64,000 nt of DNA from Polytrichum commune (GCA_950295325.1 OX485805.1:25469501-25533500); one strand, 5' to 3'; positions 32,876 through 45,714 are shown, counted from the first letter of the stretch. Program-made: numbers and translations. The notes: a model not told the origin generated them from the sequence alone.

Positions 32876-33324
32876 TAATAGTACCCCTTTTTATCATTTT
32901 TATCGTGCGAGGCGGATTTAGAACGCCCTATTTCCTAGTACAATTAATTTACCCTAAGAGACCCTATTGTCCTCATACGAGCAGGGTAAAATACGGAAAA
33001 TGGATCCATATTTCCGTATTTCTGTATTTCCGTAGAATATTGGACTTCCACACAAGTGGTGTACAAGTAGGTGATATTGAACAAGTAATTGTTTAATTTT
33101 TTAATATATCAAAAATTACATAAAATTGATGTTTCTCTACAAGTTTTTGTGATGTAGACCTCAAGTTTATAATGAATTCAAGGAATATGAAAAAAAATTT
33201 AACTTCAAAATATTTAAGGTCATGAAATCTACGTCCACTACCTTTTGAGCATCACTTTAAATAATAAGTTTTGAAGACCTCATCTTGACATTTCCATGAG
33301 TATCTAACACAATAGTAGAGGTTG

Positions 33325-34801
33325 TGTCAGCCCTAAACCCTCACCCTTATGCGTCTGTATCCAGGGTGGGAGCCTAAGGCTCACATGTACTTGCTTTAAC
33401 TCCCTTGGCCATAGATACCTAGTGACCCATACCCCAATAATGATAACATAAAACACACACCTTTTATTAAAGATCACAAAGTCACAAGTATTCAAAAACA
33501 CTTGCTCCCTTTCAAATGTGATGCCCGCAGTTTAATCCTAAAGTCTTAACATTAACCCTTAATCCCCAACCCTTGCTAATTATGCACTACCCTAGGCAGA
33601 TTAATGCCGGCCATCTTGCCCCATGTTCACATCAGCTTCCCGGGTTGCTGATCCCGGCCCCCCAGGTGGCCAGATTCCGAAATGCAGCCTCTTCGAGAGG
33701 CCGCCAACTGCTTTTAGTCACCCCCAACCCCCAACAATTCTCTTGGGCAGCCGTAGCCACTATTCGTCTCCTGCAACTTCCTGGCCCGGCCTCGTTCTGG
33801 TTAGACTGCTCTCGGGAGCCACCTAATCCCTTCGTCGTCACCTCTCTCCCCAGAGCTGGGAGAGCTCGGCCGTGAAGCACCCTGGTCATGCACCGATCCG
33901 CTACCTTCCTGGGCCAAGCATCGCTGCAGAAGGGGAAACGATCCCTACCAGAAGCGGCCCCCCCTCGGCCATTCTTCCTTCCTTATGGCCCAATCTCCCC
34001 CTTCTGCGAATATGATTCCAGAGACACACACACACGCACCCTGTGTGCACTCCCCTTACTCAACAATTCCTCCTCCAGCAACTCTTGAAAAATCCCTATC
34101 CTTATGCCATTCCTGCCATTTTGTAAACGACGCCCTTCCAGCCGAGACATTCCAAGCTGACCAACCCTTCAAGACCCCATACCAATGCAGGCTTAACCGA
34201 ATCCTAAAAACAACCGCTTATTTTCTCCCTCACAGGCGGCGGCTCACACCACCGGACACCGCCTGGTTGATCACTTTCTATCATCCCCATTCGGCTTCCA
34301 CTTCAGTGGCCTCGTTTTCTCACCCATTCCCCAACGGCCTGCATTGTCGGTCATCCTCGGACCTGAGCTCGCCGCCTTCAGGCCTTTCAATTCCTAGTTC
34401 TCCCTCTGCTACTCGACAACCCCTGTTTTCTCAACAACCAACAACAAATTTCACAGAGCTGCCGGTTCCAACCGCAACCCCCCTCGTCCAGGTCCTGGGA
34501 AAATCTAGGGGTGCAGTGCACCCCCCCCCCTAAATGAACACTTAACAACCTCAATAAGGCCTATTTAACTCCAGCTCCTAAGTCCCAATTGCAACACCTA
34601 CCCCTTATTAAAACCACTACTTAACTAATCCCTTCCCGCATCCTAACCCGTAAGCCCTGAATACTAGCTTAAGTCTTAAATAACAATCCAATCCAGCCTC
34701 ACTCTGTTTATATTTTTCTAAATGAGCAATAAAAATTCCAATGCCGATACTTAATGAATTCTAAGCCTAAAAACACTTGTGGGCACCATATTGGGCTCAC
34801 A
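33325..34801 (-). mobile_element. Solo LTR 1 of the TGTGAGCCCAAA family (1,477 bp)
   Basis: Begins TGTGAGCCCAATATGG on the minus strand (34801) and ends GGGCTGACA (33325), flanked by perfect 5-bp duplications GGTTG (33320-33324 and 34802-34806). No internal retrotransposon genes are present, so the rest was removed by LTR-LTR recombination. The open frames inside (for example plus strand 33985-34533) are chance frames in a C-rich stretch. Confidence 0.88.
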
Positions 34802-34984
34802 GGTTGTCATGAAAAAAAATCTCAATTTAAACAACATGTTGCTACTACTTTAGGTGTCTAACCAAAAAGATTATGGTTTTAGTATACCATAGTATTTGTT
34901 TCATACACTTGACCATGCTTGCCCATGGACTACACTAATTCAAGGTCTTTAAAACCAACTTCAGTGTCAAATCAACTGAGCATA

Positions 34985-35345
34985 AATAATCTCCTAAATG
35001 CACACTATTTTAGGACTTATGTGTAGAGTACATGCACCCATAATCGTTCACTTAAGAGATTCTATGCCAAATTTGAAGAAGTATACCGCGGTGCAATTTT
35101 GTTATCGGTGTGGGAAGATAGAAATCAAGAGGATTGCATTTTTCTTGGTAATTTTATTCTTTCAATTGAAAAAATTGTGAATTGTTGAAGCCAAAAGTTG
35201 GCCTAAACATTTTACCAATGTCCTCCTCGGTTTAACACTCGTAATCATCACATGTGTCATGACACTGTTAATTCCGACTTGATTGAAATTCCGGTATCCT
35301 ATAGATCTCCGAGGGGTTCTTGATCGGGAATAGGTGGCTCGACTA
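34985..35345. repeat. Dispersed repeat family B, copy 1
   Basis: Aligns with 53635-54025: anchors CACTTAAGAGATT, GAAGCCAAAAGTTGGCC and GATTGGGAATAGG or its variant. No coding signal. Confidence 0.6.
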
Positions 35346-35359
35346 TAACATGGATGAGC

Positions 35360-35960
35360 AGTGGTAGCTTTGAGCCTTTCAAGAATAAATTACAATGGTG
35401 ATTTGTGCAAGCTACACATGATTGAACAATTCTAAGGAATATGTCAATATTAACCCTAAATATCACGAGAGAAAGATGACGTCCGCCGAGGGGTTGCCGC
35501 GAAAAAGAGAGGCTTCACCCTAGGCTTAGTTTGTCTGTACTTCAGCTTGTACACTATCATAGAATACTTAGTTGGTGCAAATAACGTGTTTTGTACCAAG
35601 TCTAAGAGAATTGGTCCTTACTCTATATCTATACTCTATATCCAACTCCAATTTACATCTCGCCCCCTTCAAACAAGACCAAACACCATATATAAATACC
35701 CCATGAGGTGGCAAAAGACCTCAACACCACCACACCCAAATCTTCAACCACTCGCTATGTTTTCAAGCTTGCACTTCAAATCATAGGCAAGGTGTGGGCT
35801 TAAAGATCTCAAAATTGCAATCTATAGAGTCCAGGCTTGCTTCCTAGCTTCAAGAGTCGAGGGAGTAAGAATGGTCTTGGAATGGTCATTGTATTCAAAG
35901 GGGTAAGAATTGGGAGCCAAACATGGAGTCTAGTATAAAACTAGTTTATGAAACTTACAT
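35360..35960. repeat. Dispersed repeat family A, short copy 3
   Basis: Close match to 5265-5960. The end of the similarity (GTCTAGTATAAAA) is shared by both, which suggests a real element boundary near 35940. Confidence 0.65.
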
Positions 35961-38900
35961 GTTCCTCACCATAGGTCACTTAGACCTCACCATAGACCAT
36001 ATTTGCTCTTCTACTAGGGTTCATGTGCTAAATTCAAGTCAATTATGCGAAAGCAATGTACTAGTAAGCCATAGGCCCGAGTAGTATGTAATGGTTAATT
36101 AGTTAAATATGCATTGGTGAGTTGAACATACCATGGTTAGTTAAGTATACAATGCAGTTATGTGTTGTGTTGAATATTCACTGGCAACTTACCATAGGCA
36201 ATGGCTAGTTACCGTAGGCAATATGCAATTGCTAGTTGCCATCCTTGAGATGTATACTTAACTATTACTAGCTTGCCATCCTTTACTTGGCCATTTACAT
36301 TATTGAAGTCCCTATTGCATATCTTGTTCATTATCAATCATTGTATTATCATGCTCGTGTCATGGTCACAGAGAACACTAAATTTGTTAATTTGAGACTT
36401 TCTCTTGTCTCAAATTAATATATGGACCACAACAACATGAATTCGCCCGAAATTATATTGTCAACAATCTCAAATATATTATCAGTTTAATATCCCAAAA
36501 TCAGTGGTTGGCCAATATAACCACATTGGATAGAGCACTTGAAACCAACAGAACCAACAGAACCACAAGGGTAGAGCACTTGAAACGAACCTCACGAAAG
36601 AAATCATATAGAATGTTGGCTTTTTGTTAGAAGGTCCAAGACCGCTTTTTGTTAGACCTAATCAAATACCTTCAAACGCTTGTGGGGAGCGGACTACCTG
36701 TGCCCCAATTCCTAAGTTATAATCCGATAGGCGAGAGATACATGGATCCGAGGGACTATATGTACAGAGAGTTGTACACTCACGTGAAATATAATAAACT
36801 CATTTGAGATACTACATGGTGTGCCATTTGTGTAATATATTATGCCTCAAACGTATATCGATTTTCACATGCTCCCTCTCCCCCCCTTCCCTTGGGTTTT
36901 GTTTGTTTTTATTTTGGCATCAGCGTTTGGAGTCCTCGCTTGAGGTGGTTAGTAAAATCAAACTTGGGAAGCTGCTCCTATGAGACCGTTTACGATGCCG
37001 TGTCCACCATCGACTACTCCAAGAAGCCTCTTGATGCCAGCATCGTCGATAGCCCCCCACCCAAGCAAATATTCTCACAATCTCCCTCTCCATCACCACT
37101 CAAGGGCATAGATCGCAACTGTGTCCGGGCGTCCCCCTCTCGGCCCGACGGCAGCATTACACCTCAACGGTGGCTGCGGATGGACGCTCGGCCTACGAAA
37201 AGTGGACCCCTCCCTATTCCTTTGCGGGACGCTTTGCCCCTCCTCGCCAACTTGGACGCGAGCGCCCCCCGTGCCAAGGCGACCCCCCGCACATGGCTTA
37301 ACCATACATTACAATCATTCTGCACTAAAAATGAGCGTGTAACATGTTTAAGTCTTTGTCCTCAAACTAACACATGTTTCTTGGTGTGATGCATTGCAGG
37401 TTGCGTCCAACCCTAAATTTCCGCGGTCTAGTGCGTCCATCAAGTTGGAGTGTTTGTACGCCATGCCTAGAAATGCAAGACAGTCCACTTCATTGTATTC
37501 GAATTCTTTGTCCTATAATTCAGGCGGTCGACGGGATCCAAAATGTGTTATGGAGGGCCCACGTCCCAACCTTGGCTATAGTCGTGGTGCGGAGATTTTC
37601 AAGAATGTTGAAGCAATGCGAGCGAAAAAATCGGCGGCAAATGAAAAAGATGGAGTCTCCAAGGCTAGATAGGCCATCGTAGGCATAGGGGTTTGGGCCA
37701 TAGGCAAGATGATTTTGGGTCGCACTATCCAATGGATGTGTGGTGTTAGCATGCTATTCAATTTACATGGCATATTACGTTGTATATTTTATTTGCAATA
37801 TTATGAGTGTCATACGATTTCCCCTTCAATTTGATGTAATGTTTGGATTGTCCTACCTAAACCATCTCAATATGAGTTCTTTATTGGGTCCTTGATATGA
37901 ACACCCGCTTCAAAGTATTTGCATCTTACAAAAACCTACAATATTTGTGTCATTTTATCCATGTCATTTTGTTTGCAAATGTCTCAAAATGACCAAAAAG
38001 TCCCAAATTAACGAATATAGTGTTATAGGTCCAACTTCAAATATTGCAATGCAAATAATCTGCAATAATGTGAAAGGAGACACTCAATTGGGTGGATCAA
38101 GTGCAATGGCTTTACCATAAGCAATTGCCACATTGATTATCCCATTTAGTGTGTGTGGCACCAATTCCCCAAACCCATGATATTTTCCCAATTCTCAAAA
38201 TCGGTGAGGGTTCTAATTTTTATTGTGGGATTGTATTTACTTCATGAATACATTTCAAGAAAACTAATGCATGCTTTAAGGTATTTGTAGAGTGTACAAT
38301 TTGTTTTGGTGAGCTCAAACATCCCTGGAATTTTAATAACTCGAGCATCATAACTTGATGCACTCATGGCATGACACAACGCCCAAATCTTATTATTTTG
38401 TGTACATGGAGTCCACGAACTCCTCAAACCAATCCAAGGAAAAACTTGAACACTGTAATCTAACCACAATAAGTATCTTGGTGTGGCCCACACTCTTCAT
38501 CATCAACCCACACTCATTGTCTTGCAATTATAGATGCAATTGGACGGCAACAAGAGACATTCAACATCTTGCCTTTTCAGTATGACAAGAACCATGTCAA
38601 GGGAAAGGAATGATTCAAAAGCATCATTTGAGTGGTGTTAATGCAAATGCCATCCTTCAATAATACTAGTGGTACTCACCATCCCTATGCCCATTATCGA
38701 ATTCGTTTTCTAACAAATGCACTTCCACCTCTAGAATGGGTTCTACTGCATGGAGTGACATCATATGACACAATAGAATATACATGTAGAATTTATTTGC
38801 ACGTAACATTCTGAAACTTGAGAACACTATAGTAAAATTCGTGTTGTGCAATTTTTTCATTTTCCGGACACTATCGTCAACATCATGCAATCCCTCTACA

Positions 38901-39208
38901 ATATAGACAAATACACCTTGCATTTGAATAAAAATATGTGCAAGTCAACACCTATATGCATGTGAACAATCTCAACTCAAACATTGAAATCATATGACCA
39001 AATAGAATCTTTTGTCCCTAGCATGTACACATGAGAAAAGGAAATGATTGGAGGGGGTGCTATATCTTGTATCCAACCCTTGAAATAATCGTAGTCGCCG
39101 ATTGAGATTTGGTGATGAGGTTTGCAAGATTAGGGCTTTAGTAAAGACATGGTGGTAACCCTTAGCCCTAGAGTAACTCACCCAACCCCACTTTGCGCAC
39201 CCACTAGG
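35961..39208. other. Intergenic sequence; no recognised gene
   Basis: Contains a 12-bp perfect inverted repeat (36387-36398 and 36407-36418, 8-nt loop), a short tandem duplication around GAGCACTTGAAAC (36533-36585), and one C-rich plus-strand frame of 165 codons (36892-37389) with no known domain. The frame starts in MGFVCFYFG and contains a Pro/Ser-rich middle. I would not call it a gene without transcripts. The part from 38200 to 39208 is downstream of the resistance gene and should hold its 3' UTR. Confidence 0.35.
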
Positions 39209-40873
39209 CTACTGAATCCCATGCCTTTCGTACATACTAAATATATATGGTCGTTGTCCCTGGGCTCCAAATATTTTCCACGTCTTGCAATCCAAAACCT
39301 TTTCCAAGAAGGTAGGCGCAACTACAGAGGGGTAATGAAGGTATTTCTCCTCCCATCCTTGCTCCTTCCATGTTTGAAAATCTTCGTAACCCCAAATTTG
39401 TCCCCCATTACCACACATTATCTTATGTCTCTTAAAGTCCAACCCGTATGACCTAGAATAGTAGACGTATACACATGAGGGATCCGACACATATACTAGT
39501 TCCAACGCCTGCAATCCTTCAAGCATATGAATGTCCTCCTTATGTAACTCTACTCTAGTGAAAGTTATGTTCAACACCTTTAGGTTTGTCAGTTTACTCA
39601 TGTCTGACAACCAGCATAGCGATTCACAACCCAACAAATTGATAGTTTTTAGTCCACGTAAATCTCCAAGGCCTTGCAGACCAGTCAGTTGCCTGTTCTC
39701 ATAGGCGTTGATAACTTCTAATTGCTCCAACCCACTGAGGTTTGGTATCTCTGTTATGCCCAAGGCATTAATATGCAACTCACGAAGACACTGAAGTCCA
39801 GTAAGAGTAGGAAGTGTCGACAATCGTTCGCAATAACTTAGACTTAATAATTTCAAACCAACCAAGCCGTCCAATCCAGGGACTTCATCTATATCCAAAA
39901 AAATACATTTCAGTGTATGAAGGCGCTTCAGAGCAGTAAGACTCGGCAACTTCGAGAGTTTATGGTTCTCCATCAAGACCAATGATAGTAAACCAACCAG
40001 GCAGTCTAGTCCACAAACTTCAACCAATTCGCAGCACCAACGTATTTTGAGCGATTGTACGCTGTGGGGCCCTAATCTCACAATTTCCAACGTCTCAATG
40101 CAAGTAAGCTCCACTTCTTGCAGAGATGTACAGCTCCTCAAATCCAAGTCTGAAGTGTGAACATTCTTGAGCTTGAGCGATACCAAGTTGGTGCACAAAG
40201 CAAGGACGTCCAGCTCAAACACAACAGTAACAACTTTAAAAGCATCTCGTTGCTTTCTACTTACTACCAGAACTTTGAGTGCTGTTGGTAGTTGTCCTAT
40301 AGAAGCTCCACGATCGATACAGCTACTAACTATCTTGAAATAAGTCAAGGATTTCAGCCCTTCCAAGCCCTCAATTGAAAACTTGGATGGAGAAAAACTA
40401 TGTCTTGCTTCCACAGTTAAGCTTCTCAACCGAATGAGGTCTTTGAAATTCAAAACTCCAGATAATTCGTAAACAAAATCTAGCTTCAAGACCACAAGGT
40501 TCGTGCAATATTTCCATTCGATCGTCGTTAGACTCGTAATCCCCGATTTCTTCATAATTCCATAAGTCCCAGAAATACAAACTCGTGTCAACTTCTTCCA
40601 ACTACTCCTTGGCTCCGCCTCCAGCTCTGTAGGACGTGCATCCCTAGCATACACCCACCTCCGCTCCTCCATGTCCAAGACCATTAATTTCCCTTGTGCT
40701 TCCAATTTTGCAAACTCAAGATACAGATCGTGTATGCTCACTTCCCCATACCTCATCTCGGCATGCTCCAACAAGGCACTATCCACCAAATGTTGCAACT
40801 GCAATTCCATCATAAAACAATCACAATATAATCCATCAGACATGGGCATGAAATTTCCATGCAAACCCTTCAA
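39209..40873 (-). CDS. LRR exon of the TIR-NBS-LRR gene
   Basis: One uninterrupted frame of about 554 codons. It starts with a short MELQLQHLVDSALLEHAE helical piece and a probable winged-helix end (VSIHDLYLEFAKLE), which corresponds to the MHD region (here IHD). About a dozen leucine-rich units follow, with spacing LxxLxxLxLxxC, such as LPSLTALKRLHTLKC and LVGLKLLSLSYCERLSTLP. A non-LRR tail (YEDFQTWKEQGWEEKYLHYP) closes it. The upstream limit is uncertain because of frame breaks. The frame may extend a few codons 5' of 40873. Confidence 0.8.
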   Translation of the reverse strand: MKGLHGNFMPMSDGLYCDCFMMELQLQHLVDSALLEHAEMRYGEVSIHDLYLEFAKLEAQGKLMVLDMEERRWVYARDARPTELEAEPRSSWKKLTRVCISGTYGIMKKSGITSLTTIEWKYCTNLVVLKLDFVYELSGVLNFKDLIRLRSLTVEARHSFSPSKFSIEGLEGLKSLTYFKIVSSCIDRGASIGQLPTALKVLVVSRKQRDAFKVVTVVFELDVLALCTNLVSLKLKNVHTSDLDLRSCTSLQEVELTCIETLEIVRLGPHSVQSLKIRWCCELVEVCGLDCLVGLLSLVLMENHKLSKLPSLTALKRLHTLKCIFLDIDEVPGLDGLVGLKLLSLSYCERLSTLPTLTGLQCLRELHINALGITEIPNLSGLEQLEVINAYENRQLTGLQGLGDLRGLKTINLLGCESLCWLSDMSKLTNLKVLNITFTRVELHKEDIHMLEGLQALELVYVSDPSCVYVYYSRSYGLDFKRHKIMCGNGGQIWGYEDFQTWKEQGWEEKYLHYPSVVAPTFLEKVLDCKTWKIFGAQGQRPYIFSMYERHGIQ

Positions 40874-43800
40874 ATCATTGAATCTAAAATCTCTAGAAAC
40901 TTCTTGTTCTCATGCTTAACCATATTCACACTTTCATCATAGTTCAACCTATCTCCCCAACGATTATGGTGTTCAACAAACATAAGCTTGTAAATGATCC
41001 ATTTTGCATGTTCTCCAAGGATTGCTCGTCAATCTCGAAGGAGCTGCAATCCAAGAAATATTTTGTCAATTAATACAAAACAATTAAAATTTATATTAAG
41101 ATCTTAAGATAAATTAATATTTTATTATATTGATATTCATGTTGGGACTTGAGGCATCAAAGAGGGGGATTGACTACATACCCAATTTTCAATCACTTCC
41201 TTCTCCTTATTGTGAACAAGACTCAACCACTCCATCAAATCCACCTTGACATAATAATCACTTTCGGGGAAGAACATAGCTAGATCCATAAATAACTCTT
41301 GCTCCCCTTTAGGCAATCGGTCGAAATTGCTTCTAAGAATGTTGAACAAAGGATTCACTGGTTCTTGCGAATAGCTAGATTCTTTGAGTTTTTGTAAGTC
41401 CTTCATCCACGCGGAAGGTTCTTTACCTCCATATTGAAGGAAAACACCTAAGGCTTTCAATGATAATGGATGATAATGCGAACCTCGACCTTTGCCCTTG
41501 CCAAAGTAACAACTTTTGATACACTTCTCAATAGCATCCTCATCTTCCGTATTTTCAAACTTTTTTCCATTTGCTGCATGGTACAAAAACATATTCCTTG
41601 CATCATCCTTGTCAAGTTCTGGCATCTCAAAACATGCACTTTCATCCACATTAAGACTTATGAGAGTCTTTCTAAAGCGGGATGTTATAATCACCCAACT
41701 TCCCTCAACAAAAGGTGCTCGAAGAAACAATTTCCCTTGCTCCAATGAATCAGAATCATCCCAAACGTTGTCTATAGTTAGGAAGGTTTGTTGCTTCCAA
41801 TTCTCGAATTTCAAAAGGATGTCTTCACACTGCAAATACACCCAAATCATGAGTGGAAGGCACAATTAAAGGCATTGGGTTTCAAAGCATTGTACATCTT
41901 TTCTTAGGATAAAAATAGATGTCAATAGAATGCTAAGAACATTAAATGCACAAAACAACATCAAGTGAAACATTGGGAGTTGCATCCTAAGTTGCCTTCA
42001 TTTGCATATAATCTTGAGGTAAGCAATACTTGTCTTACTAATTCATGAAGCTCACAGGCTTAACATTGGATTCATGAAAATGTTCATGACTTTAAAGAAC
42101 AAATACCTTGTCCTCCCCCACTTCTTGAACAACCTCCGCACTTGTATTTGTCAATGTGGTCAATACCTTCTTCACTAACTGGTGTTTACTTTGCTTTCCC
42201 AATTCCACATGGCACACCTTCCCATCAAATTCTCCATCCATTTCGTTACACATCATCTTGCAAATTTGAGTTTTTCCCATTCCGCCCACACCATACAAAC
42301 CAATCACACGTACGCATGGCATCTTGGTGGAATTTGGACTATTTCCAAAATGGTCTCGTATAACCTATTGAAGTCACATCATGATGTCAACCAAATTAGA
42401 ACTCCATGTTAGTTTGAAGGTCTCAAATTAGAAGTATTTTAATGACATTGACTTATTGTGCTCACAACGGAAAGAAACAACAAATGCAATTCATACAAGA
42501 TTTAGTTAGTAGTTCCAAAACTTGGTATTTACCATGTTATATTGAACAAACAAATTCTTGCTGAAGACCAACATCATGATTAAAGATCATGAACTAGGTT
42601 CCAATATTGTTGCAAAGTCAAGAGTGATTGATCCAAATTGTAGCATTGAGATATCATACATCATCCCCTCATCGGAAGGTCAACTCACAAATTAGAATCT
42701 TTGAAATAACAGTTTCGAACCAATCCCCGAAAATAAGTGTTCCAAGTGAAAAAAAAAGTACATGGATGGAATGATTGAGAACATGTTTTGTGTTGATAAT
42801 AACTTTTGTTTCATTTTATCTAAGTGAATCAAACTCATTTTGAACTTAAAGTCATTGTAGCTTAGATTTGGAACGTACATGTACATTTATAGTTGAGGTC
42901 TAACTAACAAATTATCACGGGTAGATCACTCTAAGGCATTTTTGTGCACCACGTGCGGCTGGGGTTTTTTTCTTGTTTTGGGGCTATTTACCTTCAAGGG
43001 CTGAATTAAAGCCTCCCTATAATTACTTATATTTCAAAAATCGTCCATTTGTTTGCACCCTTCCATTATTTATATTGTCCAAGTCACTGCAATTTTTTGT
43101 TCTCTATATTCTTTTTAAGTAATAAAAGCGTGGGGAAGACGACCCCAACGACGGCGCGTTCCCTTTTCATCCATTTTTTAACAGACATAAATCCCAATTA
43201 TCATCCATCCCCGTGAGTCCTAAACCCATTTACATACCATACTAAACATACCTTCTAGGATCATTATCTTCAGCCCCTAGATTAATTTTACAAAAAAACA
43301 ATGGCCCACGTTTTATGTCCATCTAACTTACTTATAATGGGATTGTCTACATTTAATGGCCCCTTCATTATTTGGAATTCCTTTATAATTTTTATTTCAA
43401 ATGATTTGAATCCTCTCTATATTATGCCGCACGTCGTTTTTAAAATGCACTAAGTGATCTACCAGTGCAAATTATGGCTGACATGGATCAACCAAGAATC
43501 AACCTTTGGAATATCATCAATAATATTACCTGGCATAATTTTGAACGCCCTTGGACATGTGATTCATCGTATTTAATGTCTGATGGAATTGACTTGCATA
43601 TACTTGAAACAATCTCTTTTCGATAAGCAACAACTTCTTTTGAGTGTCGGTCATACACCAAACCATTGAAAGCACCAAACCACTTGAGACATTCTTTCCA
43701 TTCACCCACTTTAATTCGATGATCTTTTTTGGCCATCGTCTCCCACTTCTTGAACCATTCCTCTTGTCTAGCACTATCAGAAAATTCTCCCACATTGAGC

Positions 43801-44315
43801 CCGAAAAATAGAGGAAGAATCTTCAAAGTTGGATCTTTCTTATATGCTTGCACAAAGCCATTGAGCTCAATCATTGGCCACTTTGATGAAAAGTACTCCT
43901 CAGAAACCACCACCACCATGATTTTGCATTGTGCTACAGCAACTTTGATAAGGTCAGGAAACCTCTCCCCGTTGGGCAAGCTTGAAGGTCGTTTGTCAAA
44001 AAAAGGAAAGCGATGGCGGCTCTCGAGGTCCACACACAATTGCTCTACAAATTCTTTTTGCGCTCCACTATGGCTCAAGAATATTTTATGATGTCGGTGC
44101 AATATTGGGTCCTCGTACTTGAGATCAATTGACCTGTGTTGGCAAGGGAAAGGCATTTCAAAATTTACAAGGTGCAAAATACATTGAAGCCACATAAGGA
44201 CAAATACATGACAATATAATGAAAGAATAGGAAAATACAAAAACTCCTTCTCAATCCTACAACCAACTTGATGGATTTACCTGTCTATCTTCCTTCTATT
44301 GCTAGATGTAGCCAT
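39209..44315 (-). pseudogene. TIR-NBS-LRR resistance-type gene, probably disrupted
   Basis: An intracellular immune receptor type: the TIR domain signals, the NB-ARC domain switches on ATP binding, the LRRs sense. Exons by splice sites: 44315-44281 (MATSSNRRKID), 44133-43530 (TIR: HHKIFLSHSGAQKEF to about PSDIKYDES), 42364-42107 (P-loop GLYGVGGMGKT), 41829-41182 (kinase-2 FLTIDNVWDD, RNBS-B GSWVIITSR, GLPL-like PLSLKALG), then from about 41043 to 39209 (LRR). The introns start GT and end AG, and phases agree through exon 4 (515 codons). Just after, the sequence reads DCSSFEIDEQS, NRWGDRLNYDES and DFRFNDLKG in three different frames, with stops, so at least two frameshifts lie in 41040-40880. 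The LRR frame is then open for over 550 codons (for example LRELHINALGITEIPNLSGL). Confidence 0.85.
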
Positions 44316-45714
44316 CTTTAAACTGAATGTTTATTCAAAAAGTGGTGTAAATACCTACAAAACCAACCATGTCAATTGGTAAATGACTAGACTACAGTCT
44401 CCTACATAGACCAAACAACACAACTCTACAAATGTGCACCATAAAGAAATAAACCATATTTAAGAGATACATTATCAACAAGTTTCGATTGATCAAGTCA
44501 CATAGTTTTGCAAGGATCAAAGGTTAACAAGAAGGCTTCCACAGCCATTCAAACATTGCAAACTCTGCTTGCTCTAGTGCATAGAGATTTTAAGGTAGGT
44601 TGCCCCAAAACCAAAAAGGTAGAGACGATTGGGGTCCCCTCTGTACCACTCTACCCAAGAGTGAAACAAATAAGACCATACCAATATTTTTCAAAGACAA
44701 CCGTCCCCTACAATTAGCCACACTTCGGAACCATGCGGCAGATAAAACTTCACACTCACTGTTGACAGCTTCAAGAAGTTTTCAGATATGGCATCAAACT
44801 GCACGCATACCAAGGTACACTCAAAGCATAAGCTAATGCAGTTTGGGAATGTCTGGAGACAAACACAGGATATTCATGCAGTTTAAGGGGGTACCTAGGC
44901 TCTCGATTAAGGTTGTTCTAAGTCCTCATCAAAGGTCATGAGAGAACTTAGAACAACCTGCGAAAGGAGAACAGGAATGACTCCTCTGCTATTGAAATTT
45001 GATTTTTCTTTTACTGCGCAAGAAGGTTGTGACGAAATTTGTGATTGGGATGTGCAGTTCCCACACCATAGCCGTGTCTGTAAATTCAAACTTTCAGTAC
45101 TTGCCCTTTCACAAGGTACAACAAATGAAGTGTTACGCCGATCTCCATAGCCGGAGCCGATGGTAGATATATATGAGTGAAATAGGTTGTAAGGATAGAG
45201 TTTCAAACAAACAGAACACAGTCTGCTCATATTTGTCGGGGGCCCTAGGTTGATCGAGACTACATCATCAGCACTCGTACCCCTCCCTGGTGCCAAAAAG
45301 GTTCATCCAAAAGGAACAGAACACAAAGGAATCCACTTCATGAGAAAAGTAAGTGCTCCCCGACCACATGGCTCAAATGCAGACATATGCAAATTGCATG
45401 CCAAGAGCAAAAGAGAACTCCTCTGGAAGAAGGGTTTCCTTTTATAAACGTTTGTGGACAACTGCCTCGCACAAGCTATCCACCATCGAAGATATTGTGG
45501 TGACCAACGCATTTTGTTGCGGCTGCCTACCCATCTCAAGCTTCACAGTGGCTTACCTACTTGCACGTCACTTTGATATGAAATCAAAGTGCGGGCATAC
45601 CAAGATATACTCAAGGTAAGCCAACACAAGCTAATGCAGTTTCGGAATGTCTGGAGCCCCTGAGACAAACACAAAAACTAAATTGTCAACCTCGCAGTAT
45701 ACTATTACTATTAG
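44316..45714. other. Promoter side of the resistance gene and unassigned sequence
   Basis: Contains an imperfect duplication (44805-44875 resembling 45595-45665, anchor AAGCTAATGCAGTTT) and a 13-bp inverted repeat GGTTGTTCTAAGT/ACTTAGAACAACC at 44907-44919 and 44947-44959. An open minus-strand frame of 129 codons (45296-44907) has Cys pairs (CSVCLKLYP, WCGNC) but no family I recognise. No clear core promoter for the TIR-NBS-LRR gene was identified. Confidence 0.35.

Larger units (their letters stand above)
28947..33052 (-). mobile_element. CCGGA-rich element (4,106 bp) with TG/CA ends, giant solo LTR or LARD-like
   Basis: Bounded by 5-bp direct repeats CAAGT and by TGTGG at one end and CCACA at the other, as in LTR retrotransposons. 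On the minus strand it has, in order: a U3-like start, a cluster of AACGG/CCGTT motifs, a TATA box (32630-32638), a leader with two hairpins, a 366-aa reading frame, and about 2.3 kb more. No pair of direct LTRs was found inside it, so it is either one very long solo LTR with its own gene, a non-autonomous element with lost LTRs, or a different element type. Its CCGGA density and base composition differ sharply from both flanks. Confidence 0.65.

Noticed and set aside
28947-33052. Classical LTR retrotransposon with two LTRs
   Set aside because: The terminal sequences of each end do not recur inside the element, so no LTR pair is visible.
33985-34533. 182-codon plus-strand open frame as a gene
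   Set aside because: It lies inside a solo LTR, is Pro/Ser/Thr-rich by composition and has no domain.
36387-36418. 12-bp inverted repeat as a terminator or regulatory hairpin
   Set aside because: It is an isolated palindrome in AT-rich eukaryotic sequence with no associated gene.
36892-37389. 165-codon frame as a protein gene
   Set aside because: No domain, no splice or promoter support and C-rich composition; left as unassigned.
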